Origin: UBA6059 sp040219045
GTDB taxonomy: Bacteria; Bacteroidota; Bacteroidia; Cytophagales; Cyclobacteriaceae
Direction: 5' to 3'
DNA: 64,000 nt
Assembly (NCBI GenBank): GCA_965229505.1
Contig: OZ245881.1
Location: forward strand, 744,001-808,000
Shown here one piece after another: positions 8,381 to 17,250 of the stretch. The notes beneath the pieces were generated by a model, which saw only the letters and a program-made list of their open reading frames with translations, was not told the DNA's origin and ran no database searches. The number at the start of each line of letters is the position of its first letter. Positions within the stretch are counted from its first letter, which is position 1. The position numbers were made by a program, and so were the translations under genes.

Positions 8381-8836
8381 ATGGCAGAAAGACTCATAAA
8401 AAAACAAGTAGCGGATCCGATATCGAATCACCAACTTCTTTTTGTAAAACTGATTCTCGCCGTACTAGTGGATTTAATGGTGCTCGGGCTGTTCAATGAA
8501 TTGTGGGAATATGTAGTCATTGACTCTTTCAGCATTGCTTTAATTGCGGCTTTCTTACTTCAGGTTCTGCTGAAGCTAACGTTGATTTTTGAACACAAAG
8601 TAGCCGCATACTTCAATAAAAAACAGGGAACACTTCCTAAAGTAATGCGCTTTCTATCTGCTTGGGCAATCTTGTTTTTTTCCAAGCTAATTATTTTAGA
8701 AGCGATTAATCAGGCTTTCGGAGATCACGTTTTGTTTTTAGGCCCATTCCACGGAGTGATCGCTTTCATAGTAGTAGTTGCTGCTATTTTGGTTGCGGAA
8801 GGGGTCGTTACAAAAATCTACAAATCATTGGCGTAA
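8381..8836 (+). CDS. Small integral membrane protein, unknown function
   Basis: 151 residues with about four hydrophobic segments (roughly 20-40, 48-68, 88-106 and 118-140) and a basic loop between the second and third. No motif of a known transporter family is visible. It precedes the ion-channel/efflux cluster by 246 bases and lies on the same strand, so a link to that cluster is possible but unproven. Start ATG 8381 is chosen because it is the first in frame and is followed by a short cytoplasmic N-terminus. Confidence 0.6.
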   Translation: MAERLIKKQVADPISNHQLLFVKLILAVLVDLMVLGLFNELWEYVVIDSFSIALIAAFLLQVLLKLTLIFEHKVAAYFNKKQGTLPKVMRFLSAWAILFFSKLIILEAINQAFGDHVLFLGPFHGVIAFIVVVAAILVAEGVVTKIYKSLA

Positions 8837-9082
8837 AGAAGAGGAGCACTGATGGTACCCCAACTCAATCCTCCTCCAATTTCTCAACTACTCCAAGCCG
8901 AAAACCTTCGCTAATGCATCAATCGATGCAAGTATCAGGGAATTTGCTAGATTAAAATTCCAAAAAAAATTGAACCCTGAAGCGTTCCTATAAACTCTCC
9001 TTCGTTTTCTTTGGGATTCCTTCCATGACCCATTAGGTAAACATAAATGGCAAAGTCGATTTAAATTCACAGTATTGCAATT

Positions 9083-9523
9083 ATGATTCTAAAGATAATA
9101 TTCATTGGCACTGCTATTATTGCCGTCAATTTATTCATCCAGGGGCTCGGAAATATATTCTGGCTTAGAAAAGTAGTATCGACAGCTAGAAATAAAAATG
9201 ACATTACGAATAGTGGAATTCTAAAAGTTTTACTGATATCAATTATGCTATTTACCCTAATTCATACACTCCACTCGTTGGTTTGGGCGGGTTGCTATTA
9301 TGCTATTCCTGAAACTTCGAGTCAGTTTTCCAGCTTTTCAGAATCGGTTTACTTCTCATTGGTAACTTTTACTACGCTTGGTTACGGGGATATTTCATTG
9401 AACTCAGATTGGCGCTTGCTGTCTGGCTTAGAGGCTATCAACGGTATCATGTTGATCGGTTGGTCAACTGCAATGATGTACTCTCTAATTCAGAATATCC
9501 ATAGAAAAATAAATGCGGCATAA
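9083..9523 (+). CDS. Two-pass potassium-channel-like protein (Ion_trans_2)
   Basis: 146 residues. Transmembrane segments at about 2-25 and 45-72 are followed by a pore helix and the selectivity filter TLGYGD (residues 98-103, in SLVTFTTLGYGDIS), then a final membrane helix at about 112-135. The TxGYGD filter is diagnostic for K+-selective pores. There is no cytoplasmic RCK or cyclic-nucleotide domain, so gating is unknown. The stop TAA (9521-9523) overlaps the ATG of the membrane-fusion protein by one base, so the channel is translationally coupled to an efflux system, which is unusual. Confidence 0.85.
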   Translation: MILKIIFIGTAIIAVNLFIQGLGNIFWLRKVVSTARNKNDITNSGILKVLLISIMLFTLIHTLHSLVWAGCYYAIPETSSQFSSFSESVYFSLVTFTTLGYGDISLNSDWRLLSGLEAINGIMLIGWSTAMMYSLIQNIHRKINAA

Positions 9524-10608
9524 TGGCAAAGGCAAATAAGAAAAAAGGAAATGCCGTAAAGAAGCTCAGTCTACTGACGCTGCTGATAACTTTTCTGCTA
9601 TTCGTGTGGTATATCGCTGCTGATAGAATCACGCCTAACACAGATCAGGCAAGAGTAAAAGGACTCCTACTATCTGTTGACCCTATGGTCAATGGATATG
9701 TAACTCAGGTCAATGTAAGCTTACATTCGGCTGTGCGAAAAGGAGACACATTATTCCTGATAGATCCAAAACCATACGAGATTGCTATCGCAATGGCAGA
9801 AAGCGACCTTGAAAAAGTCTCCCAATCCATTAGCGCAGGTTTGTCTTCTATAAAAGCTGCAACCGCAAGACTGAGCAAAGCACAGGTCAAATTGGACAGG
9901 ACCACCAAAAATTGGGAACGTACTCAGAAAGTTATCGCCCAAAATGAAGGTGCACTTTCTGAAGCGGATAAAGACCGCTCTGAAGCATCCTACTTAGATG
10001 CTGTCGAACAAGTGAAATCCGCACAGGCTAACCTGGACCAGGAACTAGCCGCTCTTGGCCCAACAGATGCTAACAACCCGGACGTGAAATCTGTAATTAA
10101 CAGACTGGAAAAAGCGCAATGGGACTTGACGCATACTGCCATCATTGCTCCATCAGACGGAATTATCGAAAGCTTCAATGTGGAAGTCGGGTATTTCGCC
10201 GGTGTAGGTCGATCCATGGTTACCCTGATTTCAAATGATGACCTTTGGATTCAGGCAGATCTAAAGGAAAACAACATCTCAAATATATCCCTGGGTGATG
10301 AGGTCGATGTGATATTTGATATCGCGCCCGGAGAAGTATATCAGGGCAAAGTAAAGAGCATCGCCTATGGTGTGAGCACTGATAGAACGAATGCTGGAGG
10401 CTTACCAACAGTTAGTAGCGCACAGGGTTGGCTCAGGGATCCACAACGCTTCCCTGTCATTATAGAAATAGATGATCAAGAAATCCTCGAGAAGCTGCGG
10501 CAAGGAAGTCAGGCAGAAATAGTAGTCTACACAGAAGACAACTGGCTACTTAACGCTTTGGCTAGCGCGAGAATCACATTACTTTCTTACTTATCATATG
10601 TTAGATAG
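9523..10608 (+). CDS. HlyD/EmrA-type membrane fusion protein
   Basis: 361 residues. One membrane anchor (about 15-33) is followed by a biotinyl-lipoyl half motif (VDPMVNGYVTQVNVSLHSAV, ~48-67), a long alpha-helical hairpin (~85-190) and the second lipoyl half (IIAPSDGIIESFNVEVGYF, ~205). The C-terminal barrel carries DLWIQADLKENNISNI. It should bridge the inner-membrane permease and the outer-membrane channel encoded downstream. The overlap of 11 bases with the DUF2955 gene and the one-base overlap with the channel gene indicate a single operon. Confidence 0.88.
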   Translation: MAKANKKKGNAVKKLSLLTLLITFLLFVWYIAADRITPNTDQARVKGLLLSVDPMVNGYVTQVNVSLHSAVRKGDTLFLIDPKPYEIAIAMAESDLEKVSQSISAGLSSIKAATARLSKAQVKLDRTTKNWERTQKVIAQNEGALSEADKDRSEASYLDAVEQVKSAQANLDQELAALGPTDANNPDVKSVINRLEKAQWDLTHTAIIAPSDGIIESFNVEVGYFAGVGRSMVTLISNDDLWIQADLKENNISNISLGDEVDVIFDIAPGEVYQGKVKSIAYGVSTDRTNAGGLPTVSSAQGWLRDPQRFPVIIEIDDQEILEKLRQGSQAEIVVYTEDNWLLNALASARITLLSYLSYVR

Positions 10609-11626
10609 TGTAAGATCGTTTTACTGGGATTTAAAAGAACATTCGTCCGTACTGCGATGCGTGTTCGGCGTTACTTTAGCGCTTGTTGTATCGACCACCC
10701 TTGGATACATGATTCCTCATACCACGGCCATTTTTGCATTGATGCTCTTAGCACCAGAAAAAAAGCCACTAGGCTTAAAAACTGAAGTCATCGCTGTTTT
10801 GGGCCTTTCTGTTCTGGGGTATTTTGGCAGCCTATTTGGCAAACACCTTATCGATTACCCACTTGTAATTCTTCCCATTTTGGGACTATGCATCTTTTGG
10901 TCTTTCAGGGCTGTGATGATCCCTGAACCCATTCGGTTATTGTTTTTAATATTGGCTGTTTTACTACCCTTCGTGAGCCTTATGGCCAATGCTTTGGGAA
11001 GTATTGTCCTTTCATCTTTATTGCTCAATTTGATCATTGCGATGGTGGTGGTTCGCATTGCCTACTTGATCTTTCCATTCACGCGATTTGAAGAAGTATT
11101 GGTAGATAAGAAAAAACCAAATACGAATAAGGAGATCAATTTAGATCGAATGGCTTTCAATGGTTTAATGGTAGTATTTCCAATAATAACAATGCTTTAT
11201 TTCTTCAACGCGAGCATAGCCATTCTGACGCTAGCATTCATTGTTATTCTCAGCTTTGATCCTTTCATCTACCAATCAAAAAAAGGAGCAGCCATTCTGA
11301 TTGCCAACATCATTGGTGGACTAGCCGGAGTACTTGTTTATAATATCCTGGTGATTACCCCGAGCTATCTGATTTACATTCTAGTAATCATCAACATAGC
11401 TTTCTATTTTGCGCTTAATCTATATTCTGGTAAGAAAATAGCTCCAATCTTTAAAACCAGCTTCAATACCTTTTTTGTGATTATGGGGGTAATATCTACC
11501 TCCGATGATAATGCAGGGGGCACAGTATGGGAACGTCTGGTGCAGATTGGGCTAGCGATAATCTATGTGGTAGTTGCATTCAAAGTCATCAATACCTTCA
11601 ATAACCCCAGAGCAATCAATGCATAG
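10598..11626 (+). CDS. DUF2955/FUSC-like inner-membrane permease
   Basis: 342 residues with about ten hydrophobic segments in two sets of five, separated by a short charged loop (VDKKKPNTNKEINLDR, ~169-184). This fits the DUF2955/fusaric-acid-resistance-like (AaeB-type) permeases that partner with HlyD-type fusion proteins for export of aromatic acids or similar compounds. The substrate is unknown. The start overlaps the fusion-protein gene by 11 bases and the end overlaps the TolC-like gene by 8 bases. Confidence 0.78.
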   Translation: MLDSVRSFYWDLKEHSSVLRCVFGVTLALVVSTTLGYMIPHTTAIFALMLLAPEKKPLGLKTEVIAVLGLSVLGYFGSLFGKHLIDYPLVILPILGLCIFWSFRAVMIPEPIRLLFLILAVLLPFVSLMANALGSIVLSSLLLNLIIAMVVVRIAYLIFPFTRFEEVLVDKKKPNTNKEINLDRMAFNGLMVVFPIITMLYFFNASIAILTLAFIVILSFDPFIYQSKKGAAILIANIIGGLAGVLVYNILVITPSYLIYILVIINIAFYFALNLYSGKKIAPIFKTSFNTFFVIMGVISTSDDNAGGTVWERLVQIGLAIIYVVVAFKVINTFNNPRAINA

Positions 11627-12986
11627 TTCCTACTTGAAATATTGCCTGATAATCGGTGCGACTTTGTTGATATCATCCTGCAAAATACAGAAGGACTATG
11701 TAGCCCCGCAGATAGAAGAAGTAGCTAATTACCGCTTCAGTTCTACTGCCGATAGCACCAACTTTGGAAACCTGTCATGGTGGACTATTTTCAATGATTC
11801 TACATTGGTATCATTGGTACAAGAGGGGCTTGATAATAACCTCACCTTACTCAATACGGTAAGTTTAATAAGACAATCGGAGCTTCAGTTAGAAATTGCC
11901 AGGTCTCAACTATACCCCAGTGTCAACTACAATGTGGGGGGTGATATCACTAAAAATACTGCTGAGTCTGCAACCACCCAGAGCGTTATTGCAGCAGCTA
12001 ATGTGTCTTATACATTAGATGTATGGGGGAGAATTAAGAATCAAAATGAAGCAGCCCTACAAGCCTATTTGGCAACAGAAATGGCACGTAATCAGGTAAG
12101 GGCTACTTTGGTTACACAAATAGCGACTATCTATTTTACCTTGAGAGATATAGATAACAAGATCATCGTTTCTGAAAACATGATACGGTCGTTATTGGAA
12201 TTCAGTGCGATCATCCAAGCGCGATTCGATGCTGGCTTTATTTCCAAAGTAGACTTAAACCAAGTAAAGATTACTCAGAAGGAAGCTGAGGTTACTTTAC
12301 AGGCATTATTTAGGGCAAGAGGGCAAGTAGAGAACGCGTTAAGCACAGTATTGGGATCAACCCCTAAATCAATTCCAAGAGGACTTCCTTTGCAAAAACA
12401 AGTCTTCTCTTCAAAATTCCCCACGGGCGTTCCTGTTGATTTGCTCCGACGCAGACCTTCAATATTGATTTCAGAAAGAAAGTTGAAAGCTCAATTGGCA
12501 ATTATCGGTGCTACCGAAGCTCAGCTCTATCCAAACTTCACTGTGTCGCTAGATTTAGGAGCTCAATTGACCAACCCAAGCCTATTCTTCAGTACTCTGG
12601 GCGGAAACCTCGCTGGCCCCATATTTAATAAAGGGCGTATTGAGAACAATATTGAATTTGAAGAAGAGCGATATAATCAACTTGTTAATGAGTACAAACA
12701 GTCCTATTTACTAGCATTTCAAGAAGTAGAAGATGCGCTGATTGCCATTGATACTTACCGTAATGAATTCGAAATAAGAAGAGAACAGTTAGAACTGGCT
12801 CAAGAAGCTTTAGACTTGTCCTGGGTGCGCTATAACGAAGGAGTGACTTCTTTCTTAGAATTTATCAACTTACAAAACTCACTATTTAGTTCGCAGCTCA
12901 TTGCATCTGAAAGCTATAAATTGCATTTACAATCTATCGTCAAGTTATACCTGGCTTTAGGAGGTGGATGGGAAAATGATAACTAA
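11619..12986 (+). CDS. TolC/NodT-type outer-membrane efflux lipoprotein
   Basis: 455 residues from ATG 11619. This start is preferred over an upstream ATG at 11574 because it gives a clean lipoprotein signal (MHSSYLKYCL... ending LISSC). Two outer-membrane efflux repeats follow: LSWWTIFNDSTLVSLVQ early, the SYTLDVWGRIKNQ motif near residue 140, and VDLLRRRPSI near 285, which is typical of the second repeat of NodT factors. The C-terminal helix contains VRYNEGVTSFLEF. It supplies the outer-membrane duct for the HlyD/DUF2955 pump. Confidence 0.88.
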   Translation: MHSSYLKYCLIIGATLLISSCKIQKDYVAPQIEEVANYRFSSTADSTNFGNLSWWTIFNDSTLVSLVQEGLDNNLTLLNTVSLIRQSELQLEIARSQLYPSVNYNVGGDITKNTAESATTQSVIAAANVSYTLDVWGRIKNQNEAALQAYLATEMARNQVRATLVTQIATIYFTLRDIDNKIIVSENMIRSLLEFSAIIQARFDAGFISKVDLNQVKITQKEAEVTLQALFRARGQVENALSTVLGSTPKSIPRGLPLQKQVFSSKFPTGVPVDLLRRRPSILISERKLKAQLAIIGATEAQLYPNFTVSLDLGAQLTNPSLFFSTLGGNLAGPIFNKGRIENNIEFEEERYNQLVNEYKQSYLLAFQEVEDALIAIDTYRNEFEIRREQLELAQEALDLSWVRYNEGVTSFLEFINLQNSLFSSQLIASESYKLHLQSIVKLYLALGGGWENDN

Positions 12987-13004
12987 CCACAGAATTCATC
13001 ACCA

Positions 13005-14048
13005 ATGAAAAGTTCAATCAACATTACAGCAGTCATAAGACTTGTAGTCTTAGCATTACTTGTCTTATGGGCATTTTTTATTGTCACACCATTTATCGGA
13101 GCATTGACCTGGGCCATGATCCTTGCTGTGGCGATCTATCCATTCTTCAAGAGTTTGGTAGCTGCAGCCGGTGAGAAACGAAAAAAGATGGTTACTATTC
13201 TTTTTACCATCATTGCGGTAGCCGTACTGGCGGTTCCTTCCTATTCCATATTCAGTTCTGTACTAAAAACCACCACTATTGCAGTCCAGCAATTCCAAGA
13301 CGATGCACTGAGAATTCCACCTCCGACTGAGCAGGTAAAAGACTGGCCTTTGGGTGAAAAAATCTATGAGAATTGGCATAATGCTTCTCAAGACATGAAT
13401 GCTTATGCAATGGCCCATAAGGACTTCATCATAGAAAAATCTGAGGGTATTATTAGCAGTTTCCTAGGGATCATGGGAACCCTGGTACTGTTTATCGTTT
13501 CTTTAATAATAGCCATGGTGTTTATGCACAATGCGGATAGCGCTTATGCTACTTCAGTGAAATTTGCGAATAAATTGGTCGGAAAAGAGGGAGAAGGAAT
13601 ACTGATCATGTCTCGTGATACCATTCGAAGTGTAGTCAAGGGTATTCTGTTGGTAGCCATTATTCAGACACTACTAAGTTTCATCGGATTTCAATTGATT
13701 GGGTTACCCGCAGCAGGGCTTTTTAGCATGATCGTCATGTTTGCTGCTATTATTCAATTGCCCGTGACCTTAGCAGTAATCCCTGCCATCATTTTAGCGT
13801 TCTCGATTTCGGATAATACGACCTATACTATCATTTTCACGGTTTACATCATTATTGTTTCACTACTCGACAATTTCCTGAAGCCCATCTTATTATCAAA
13901 AGGACTACAGACCCCAACCATCATCATCTTTTTAGGTGCCATAGGAGGTGTGATGCTACATGGGATCATTGGTTTATTCGTGGGTACGGTTGTATTAGCA
14001 TTGACCCACCGATTCTATTTGTACTGGGTAGAAGATACGTCCGAGTAG
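13005..14048 (+). CDS. AI-2E transporter family (UPF0118) membrane protein
   Basis: 347 residues. Membrane helices lie at about 10-45, 65-90, 148-170 and in the C-terminal half. A soluble segment around 95-145 contains PPPTEQVKDWPLGEKIYENW. The C-terminal signature SLLDNFLKPILLSKG followed by IIIFLGAIGGVMLHGIIGLFVG is characteristic of the AI-2E/PerM family. Members export or exchange various small molecules or ions; a quorum-signal role should not be assumed. It starts 18 bases after the TolC-like gene and probably closes the efflux operon. Confidence 0.85.
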   Translation: MKSSINITAVIRLVVLALLVLWAFFIVTPFIGALTWAMILAVAIYPFFKSLVAAAGEKRKKMVTILFTIIAVAVLAVPSYSIFSSVLKTTTIAVQQFQDDALRIPPPTEQVKDWPLGEKIYENWHNASQDMNAYAMAHKDFIIEKSEGIISSFLGIMGTLVLFIVSLIIAMVFMHNADSAYATSVKFANKLVGKEGEGILIMSRDTIRSVVKGILLVAIIQTLLSFIGFQLIGLPAAGLFSMIVMFAAIIQLPVTLAVIPAIILAFSISDNTTYTIIFTVYIIIVSLLDNFLKPILLSKGLQTPTIIIFLGAIGGVMLHGIIGLFVGTVVLALTHRFYLYWVEDTSE

Positions 14049-14258
14049 ATTAGATTGACCTCAGCCACCCTCTCTACGCCTTGCTTGATGCAACTTTAAT
14101 TTGCTGGTTCGCTGGCATCTGATGGAATGTGGATTTGTTTCGTGCACCGATGAAAAATCAAGGAAATATGACGTGATCTAAGATCAAAGCGCATCGGATA
14201 TCTGCTATTTTAATATATTGAGAGATCGCTACCATTACCGACCCAGACCAACACCAAT

Positions 14259-14798
14259 ATGGCTAACCAACCTACTGCTACAGAAGCATTACAGAAAACC
14301 ATAAAATCATTTAAGACCCTCGGTATTGTCATTCTCGTCATTGGCATTTTAGCGCTCATCTATCCCAACGGATTCGGAAAAGTATCTGCCATTAGCATTG
14401 GCGCATGCATGATATTGGGTGGTCACTTTAGGATGACGCTCGCTATAGTAGCCAAATCAATGGGCTCTATCGTACTCAAGTTCATGTTTGGACTCACCAT
14501 GATATTTGCAGGCACAGGTTTTATCGGCAACCCGGATATGGCGCTGACGACCCTCACTTTTGCCATGATCCTGTACTTGATCGTCGATGGTACAGTCACC
14601 TCAGTCTACGGCTATTCACTATTATCTCTCGGGAAGGGTATGTTTTTGCTGGCAAATGGTATCATCAGCATCGTACTAGCGGCCCTGGTATATATGAATT
14701 GGCCAGAGTCAAGCCATTTCATACTGGGCATCTACATTGGAGTCAAGCTGGTCATAGACGGCATTACCCTTTTCTTGACAGGCAACATGCTTAAGTAA
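14259..14798 (+). CDS. HdeD-like (DUF308) membrane protein
   Basis: 179 residues with six predicted membrane segments in pairs and glycine-rich turns such as ISIGACMILGG and YIGVKLVIDGITLF, the pattern of the HdeD/DUF308 family. In E. coli HdeD contributes to acid resistance; the role here is unproven. It stands alone on the plus strand with 210 bases before it, and converges on the M1 peptidase gene across a shared hairpin terminator. Confidence 0.72.
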   Translation: MANQPTATEALQKTIKSFKTLGIVILVIGILALIYPNGFGKVSAISIGACMILGGHFRMTLAIVAKSMGSIVLKFMFGLTMIFAGTGFIGNPDMALTTLTFAMILYLIVDGTVTSVYGYSLLSLGKGMFLLANGIISIVLAALVYMNWPESSHFILGIYIGVKLVIDGITLFLTGNMLK

Positions 14799-14864
14799 TC
14801 AGTGACTTAAGCTTTCATAGTAAGCCTCCCATAACGAAGATGGTTTACCACTGATGAGCATAAA

Positions 14865-14894
14865 AAAGGGATGACCATTGCTGATCATCCCTTT
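14865..14894 (-). terminator. Rho-independent terminator of M1 peptidase gene
   Basis: AAAGGGATGA (14865-14874) pairs with TCATCCCTTT (14885-14894) around a 10-base loop. On the minus strand it is followed by a T run (complement of 14862-14867), so it mainly ends the M1 peptidase transcript 24 bases after its stop. It could also serve the convergent HdeD-like gene. Confidence 0.7.
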
Positions 14895-14917
14895 CCGGTA
14901 GGACTAATAGTCCAGTC

Positions 14918-16789
14918 TTATTTCTTCTTACCCACCAGTTTAAACTGATTGCTATTAGGATAGACGTTGTTGCCACGATCTACATCGGCCATGGCCTGAG
15001 TAGGATCGATTTCCATCGACTTGATTTCCGATAGGGAACGCGGAATCACCATCGTGTACTCAGGGTTAACCCAAGGCCAGTCTGAAAGCACAGTCCACTT
15101 AGTGTCATTGTCGGGAGTCTTCTCCCCTCGCATCAATCCCAGAGCCGTGTAGAAAGTCTCCTGAGAGTCATCGGTATAGGTCACCACCAGTTCGATAGGC
15201 ATTGGCATCTTTCCTATGCGCTCCAGCGTCACTTCTGTACTACCGCCATTTTCGGATACGTCGGCGATACCATAGTCGATGGTATGTGTGGTATTGATCC
15301 AGTAGTCATAGTACCAGTCGAGCTCCAGGCCAGACTCCTTTTCCATAATTCGGATAAAGTCGGTTTTATTCGGGTGCTTAAACTTCCAGGTATTGTAGTA
15401 GCGACGCATGCCTTGCTTCATGAGGTCCTGGCCGATGATATAGCCCAGCTGATGTACGGACATAGCGCCCTTGCCATAGGAACCTGTGCCATAAGCACGG
15501 TTGGTGGCGAAGTGATCACTATGTGTCGATAGTGGCTCTTCCAGCCCGCTGTTAACCAACGCATAGTAGCCTCGATAGGAGCTTTCGATAGGATTGATGT
15601 AGTCTGCGCCATCCTCCTCATCGAATAGATAATGCATCGTGAGTCTTGTAGCCCATGAGGTATAGCCTTCATCCATCCACGCATAGTAGCTCTCATTGGT
15701 GCCGAGTACCATTTGATACCAGCTATGCAGTCCCTCATGTACAGACACTCCCACCAGGCTCCTGAAGCTGCGGTGACCTGTGATCAATGTGGCCATAGGG
15801 TACTCCATGCCTCCATCACCGCCCTGCACGAAGGAGTATTTGTCGTAGGGATACTTGCCAAATGTCTCGCTCATGTACTGAAACGCCTTAACCATCGTGG
15901 GCTGTAGATCTTTCCAGTTTTGTACCAACGTATCAGTCTGGTAGAAGAAGTGAAGATCCGGACCGCCGGGTACCTTCATAATATCATGCGCATAGTCAGG
16001 ATCGGCTGCCCACATAAAGTCATGTACGTTATCAGCTTTGAAGTGCCAGGTCAATTTACCGTCTTTGCCCTTTTTAGGCCCAGAGCCGGGCTTGTCATAG
16101 CCATGGCCTATTTCGTTGGGGTTTTGTAAGTAGCCGCTACCGCCAATGAGGTAATCCTTGTCAATCGTAATCTTCACCTCATAGTCACCCCATGGCGAGT
16201 AAAACTCACGAGCGATATAAGGATGTGCATGCCATCCCTGATAATCATACTCAGCGATTTTGGGAAACCACTGTGACATTGAGTAACGGATACCTTCAGA
16301 GTTATCCCGACCATTTCTGCGGGTTTGCAGCGGTACCTGACTATCAAATTCCATTTCGAATACGGTCGTTGCACCTGGCAACAGTGGTTTGGCCAGTTCC
16401 ACTTCCAGAATGGTACCTTCTACGTGATATTTTAGCGCAGTTCCATCCTGGGTCAAGGCATTCACGTTGTGATACCCAATCTCCTTATCATCATAGTAGA
16501 GGATCTTGTCACCAATCTTTGGGCTCGGATCTGGTAGTAATCTGCTCCTCACATCCATCATACTTCCAGGTTGGAAAGCATTGAAATATAAATGATAGAA
16601 TACCTTATCCAGTGTATCTGTGGAATTATTGAAGTACTTCAGGATCTGATCGCCTGTAAATCGGTTCGTCGTGACATCAAAGTCAATCGACATATCATAT
16701 TCCACGCGCTGCTGCCAGCGATCAGGTTGTGCGATGACAGCCATACTTGTGCCTAATAGCACTGCGGTACAAATCAGTAAGTATTTCAT
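14918..16789 (-). CDS. Exported M1-family zinc metallopeptidase
   Basis: 623 residues from the ATG at 16789. That start gives a clear signal peptide (MKYLLICTAVLLGTSMAVIA, cut near residue 20); an upstream in-frame start would only add a non-signal extension. The zinc site is HEGLH at 351-355 with the third ligand Glu 374 (spacing HExxH-x18-E), and the exopeptidase-type motif GGMEY lies at 326-330. The N-terminal ~180 residues form the aminopeptidase-N saddle domain. The domain normally found at the C-terminus is short, as in Bacteroidota M1 proteins of this size. It likely trims peptides in the periplasm or at the surface. Confidence 0.88.
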   Translation of the reverse strand: MKYLLICTAVLLGTSMAVIAQPDRWQQRVEYDMSIDFDVTTNRFTGDQILKYFNNSTDTLDKVFYHLYFNAFQPGSMMDVRSRLLPDPSPKIGDKILYYDDKEIGYHNVNALTQDGTALKYHVEGTILEVELAKPLLPGATTVFEMEFDSQVPLQTRRNGRDNSEGIRYSMSQWFPKIAEYDYQGWHAHPYIAREFYSPWGDYEVKITIDKDYLIGGSGYLQNPNEIGHGYDKPGSGPKKGKDGKLTWHFKADNVHDFMWAADPDYAHDIMKVPGGPDLHFFYQTDTLVQNWKDLQPTMVKAFQYMSETFGKYPYDKYSFVQGGDGGMEYPMATLITGHRSFRSLVGVSVHEGLHSWYQMVLGTNESYYAWMDEGYTSWATRLTMHYLFDEEDGADYINPIESSYRGYYALVNSGLEEPLSTHSDHFATNRAYGTGSYGKGAMSVHQLGYIIGQDLMKQGMRRYYNTWKFKHPNKTDFIRIMEKESGLELDWYYDYWINTTHTIDYGIADVSENGGSTEVTLERIGKMPMPIELVVTYTDDSQETFYTALGLMRGEKTPDNDTKWTVLSDWPWVNPEYTMVIPRSLSEIKSMEIDPTQAMADVDRGNNVYPNSNQFKLVGKKK

Positions 16790-16922
16790 AGTGTGCAATT
16801 GTCTATTCAAAAAGCCAAAATAATGGATTTTGCATTGCAAGCAGCTCATTCTTTGACGGGTGGTTCACACCTCGAAAACTGCCGTTCGCGACTTTGTCAA
16901 TTTTATAAACCAAGGCTATATA

Positions 16923-16936
16923 AAATTGTACAATTT
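16923..16936. promoter_or_regulatory. Perfect 14-bp palindrome, possible operator
   Basis: AAATTGTACAATTT is self-complementary. It lies 133 bases upstream of the M1 peptidase start in a region without coding potential. It is AT-rich, so chance occurrence is not negligible; no cognate regulator is nearby. Confidence 0.25.
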
Positions 16937-17202
16937 CAATATTTGCCAATATATTTATCCCAATAATGAAATGTTAACAATCATTGTGATGGCTCTATGG
17001 TATTTTCTATTTATCATTATTCTATGCTAATAGATAAACTATTCATCTTCTTTGGGTTGCTCATTACTGCTTTGATGTCTTCCGTCCTCTTCTCGTTTGT
17101 TGTTGTTTTCAAACTCTTCCAGACTTTGACTTTAGCAGCATGGAACTGGGCCGTGACAGTAACGCCTGCCAGCAATCACGGCCTCATCGAACGGTCATAA
17201 AA

Positions 17203-17229
17203 AAACCCGTTCCTCTCAGGAACGGGTTT
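17203..17229 (-). terminator. Rho-independent terminator of gyrB
   Basis: AAACCCGTTCCT (17203-17214) pairs perfectly with AGGAACGGGTTT (17218-17229) around a three-base loop. On the minus strand the stem is followed by a T run (complement of the A run 17199-17205). It lies 21 bases after the gyrB stop. Confidence 0.85.
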
Positions 17230-17250
17230 GGTATTTGAGTTCGTCATAAA

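Larger units (their letters stand above)
16790..17250. other. Intergenic region between gyrB end and M1 peptidase start
   Basis: 461 bases. It contains the gyrB terminator (17203-17229), a perfect 14-base palindrome (16923-16936) and, for the M1 gene, a possible TTATTTTG element near 16830 on the minus strand. A 67-codon frame with hydrophobic stretches runs 16997-17200 on the plus strand, but it has no promoter, no homology I recognise, and its end runs to the gyrB terminator. I do not call it a gene. Confidence 0.45.

Noticed and set aside
16997..17200. 67-codon hydrophobic frame in the M1-gyrB spacer
   Set aside because: No promoter or recognisable family, and it runs into the gyrB terminator; best explained as chance in AT-rich DNA.
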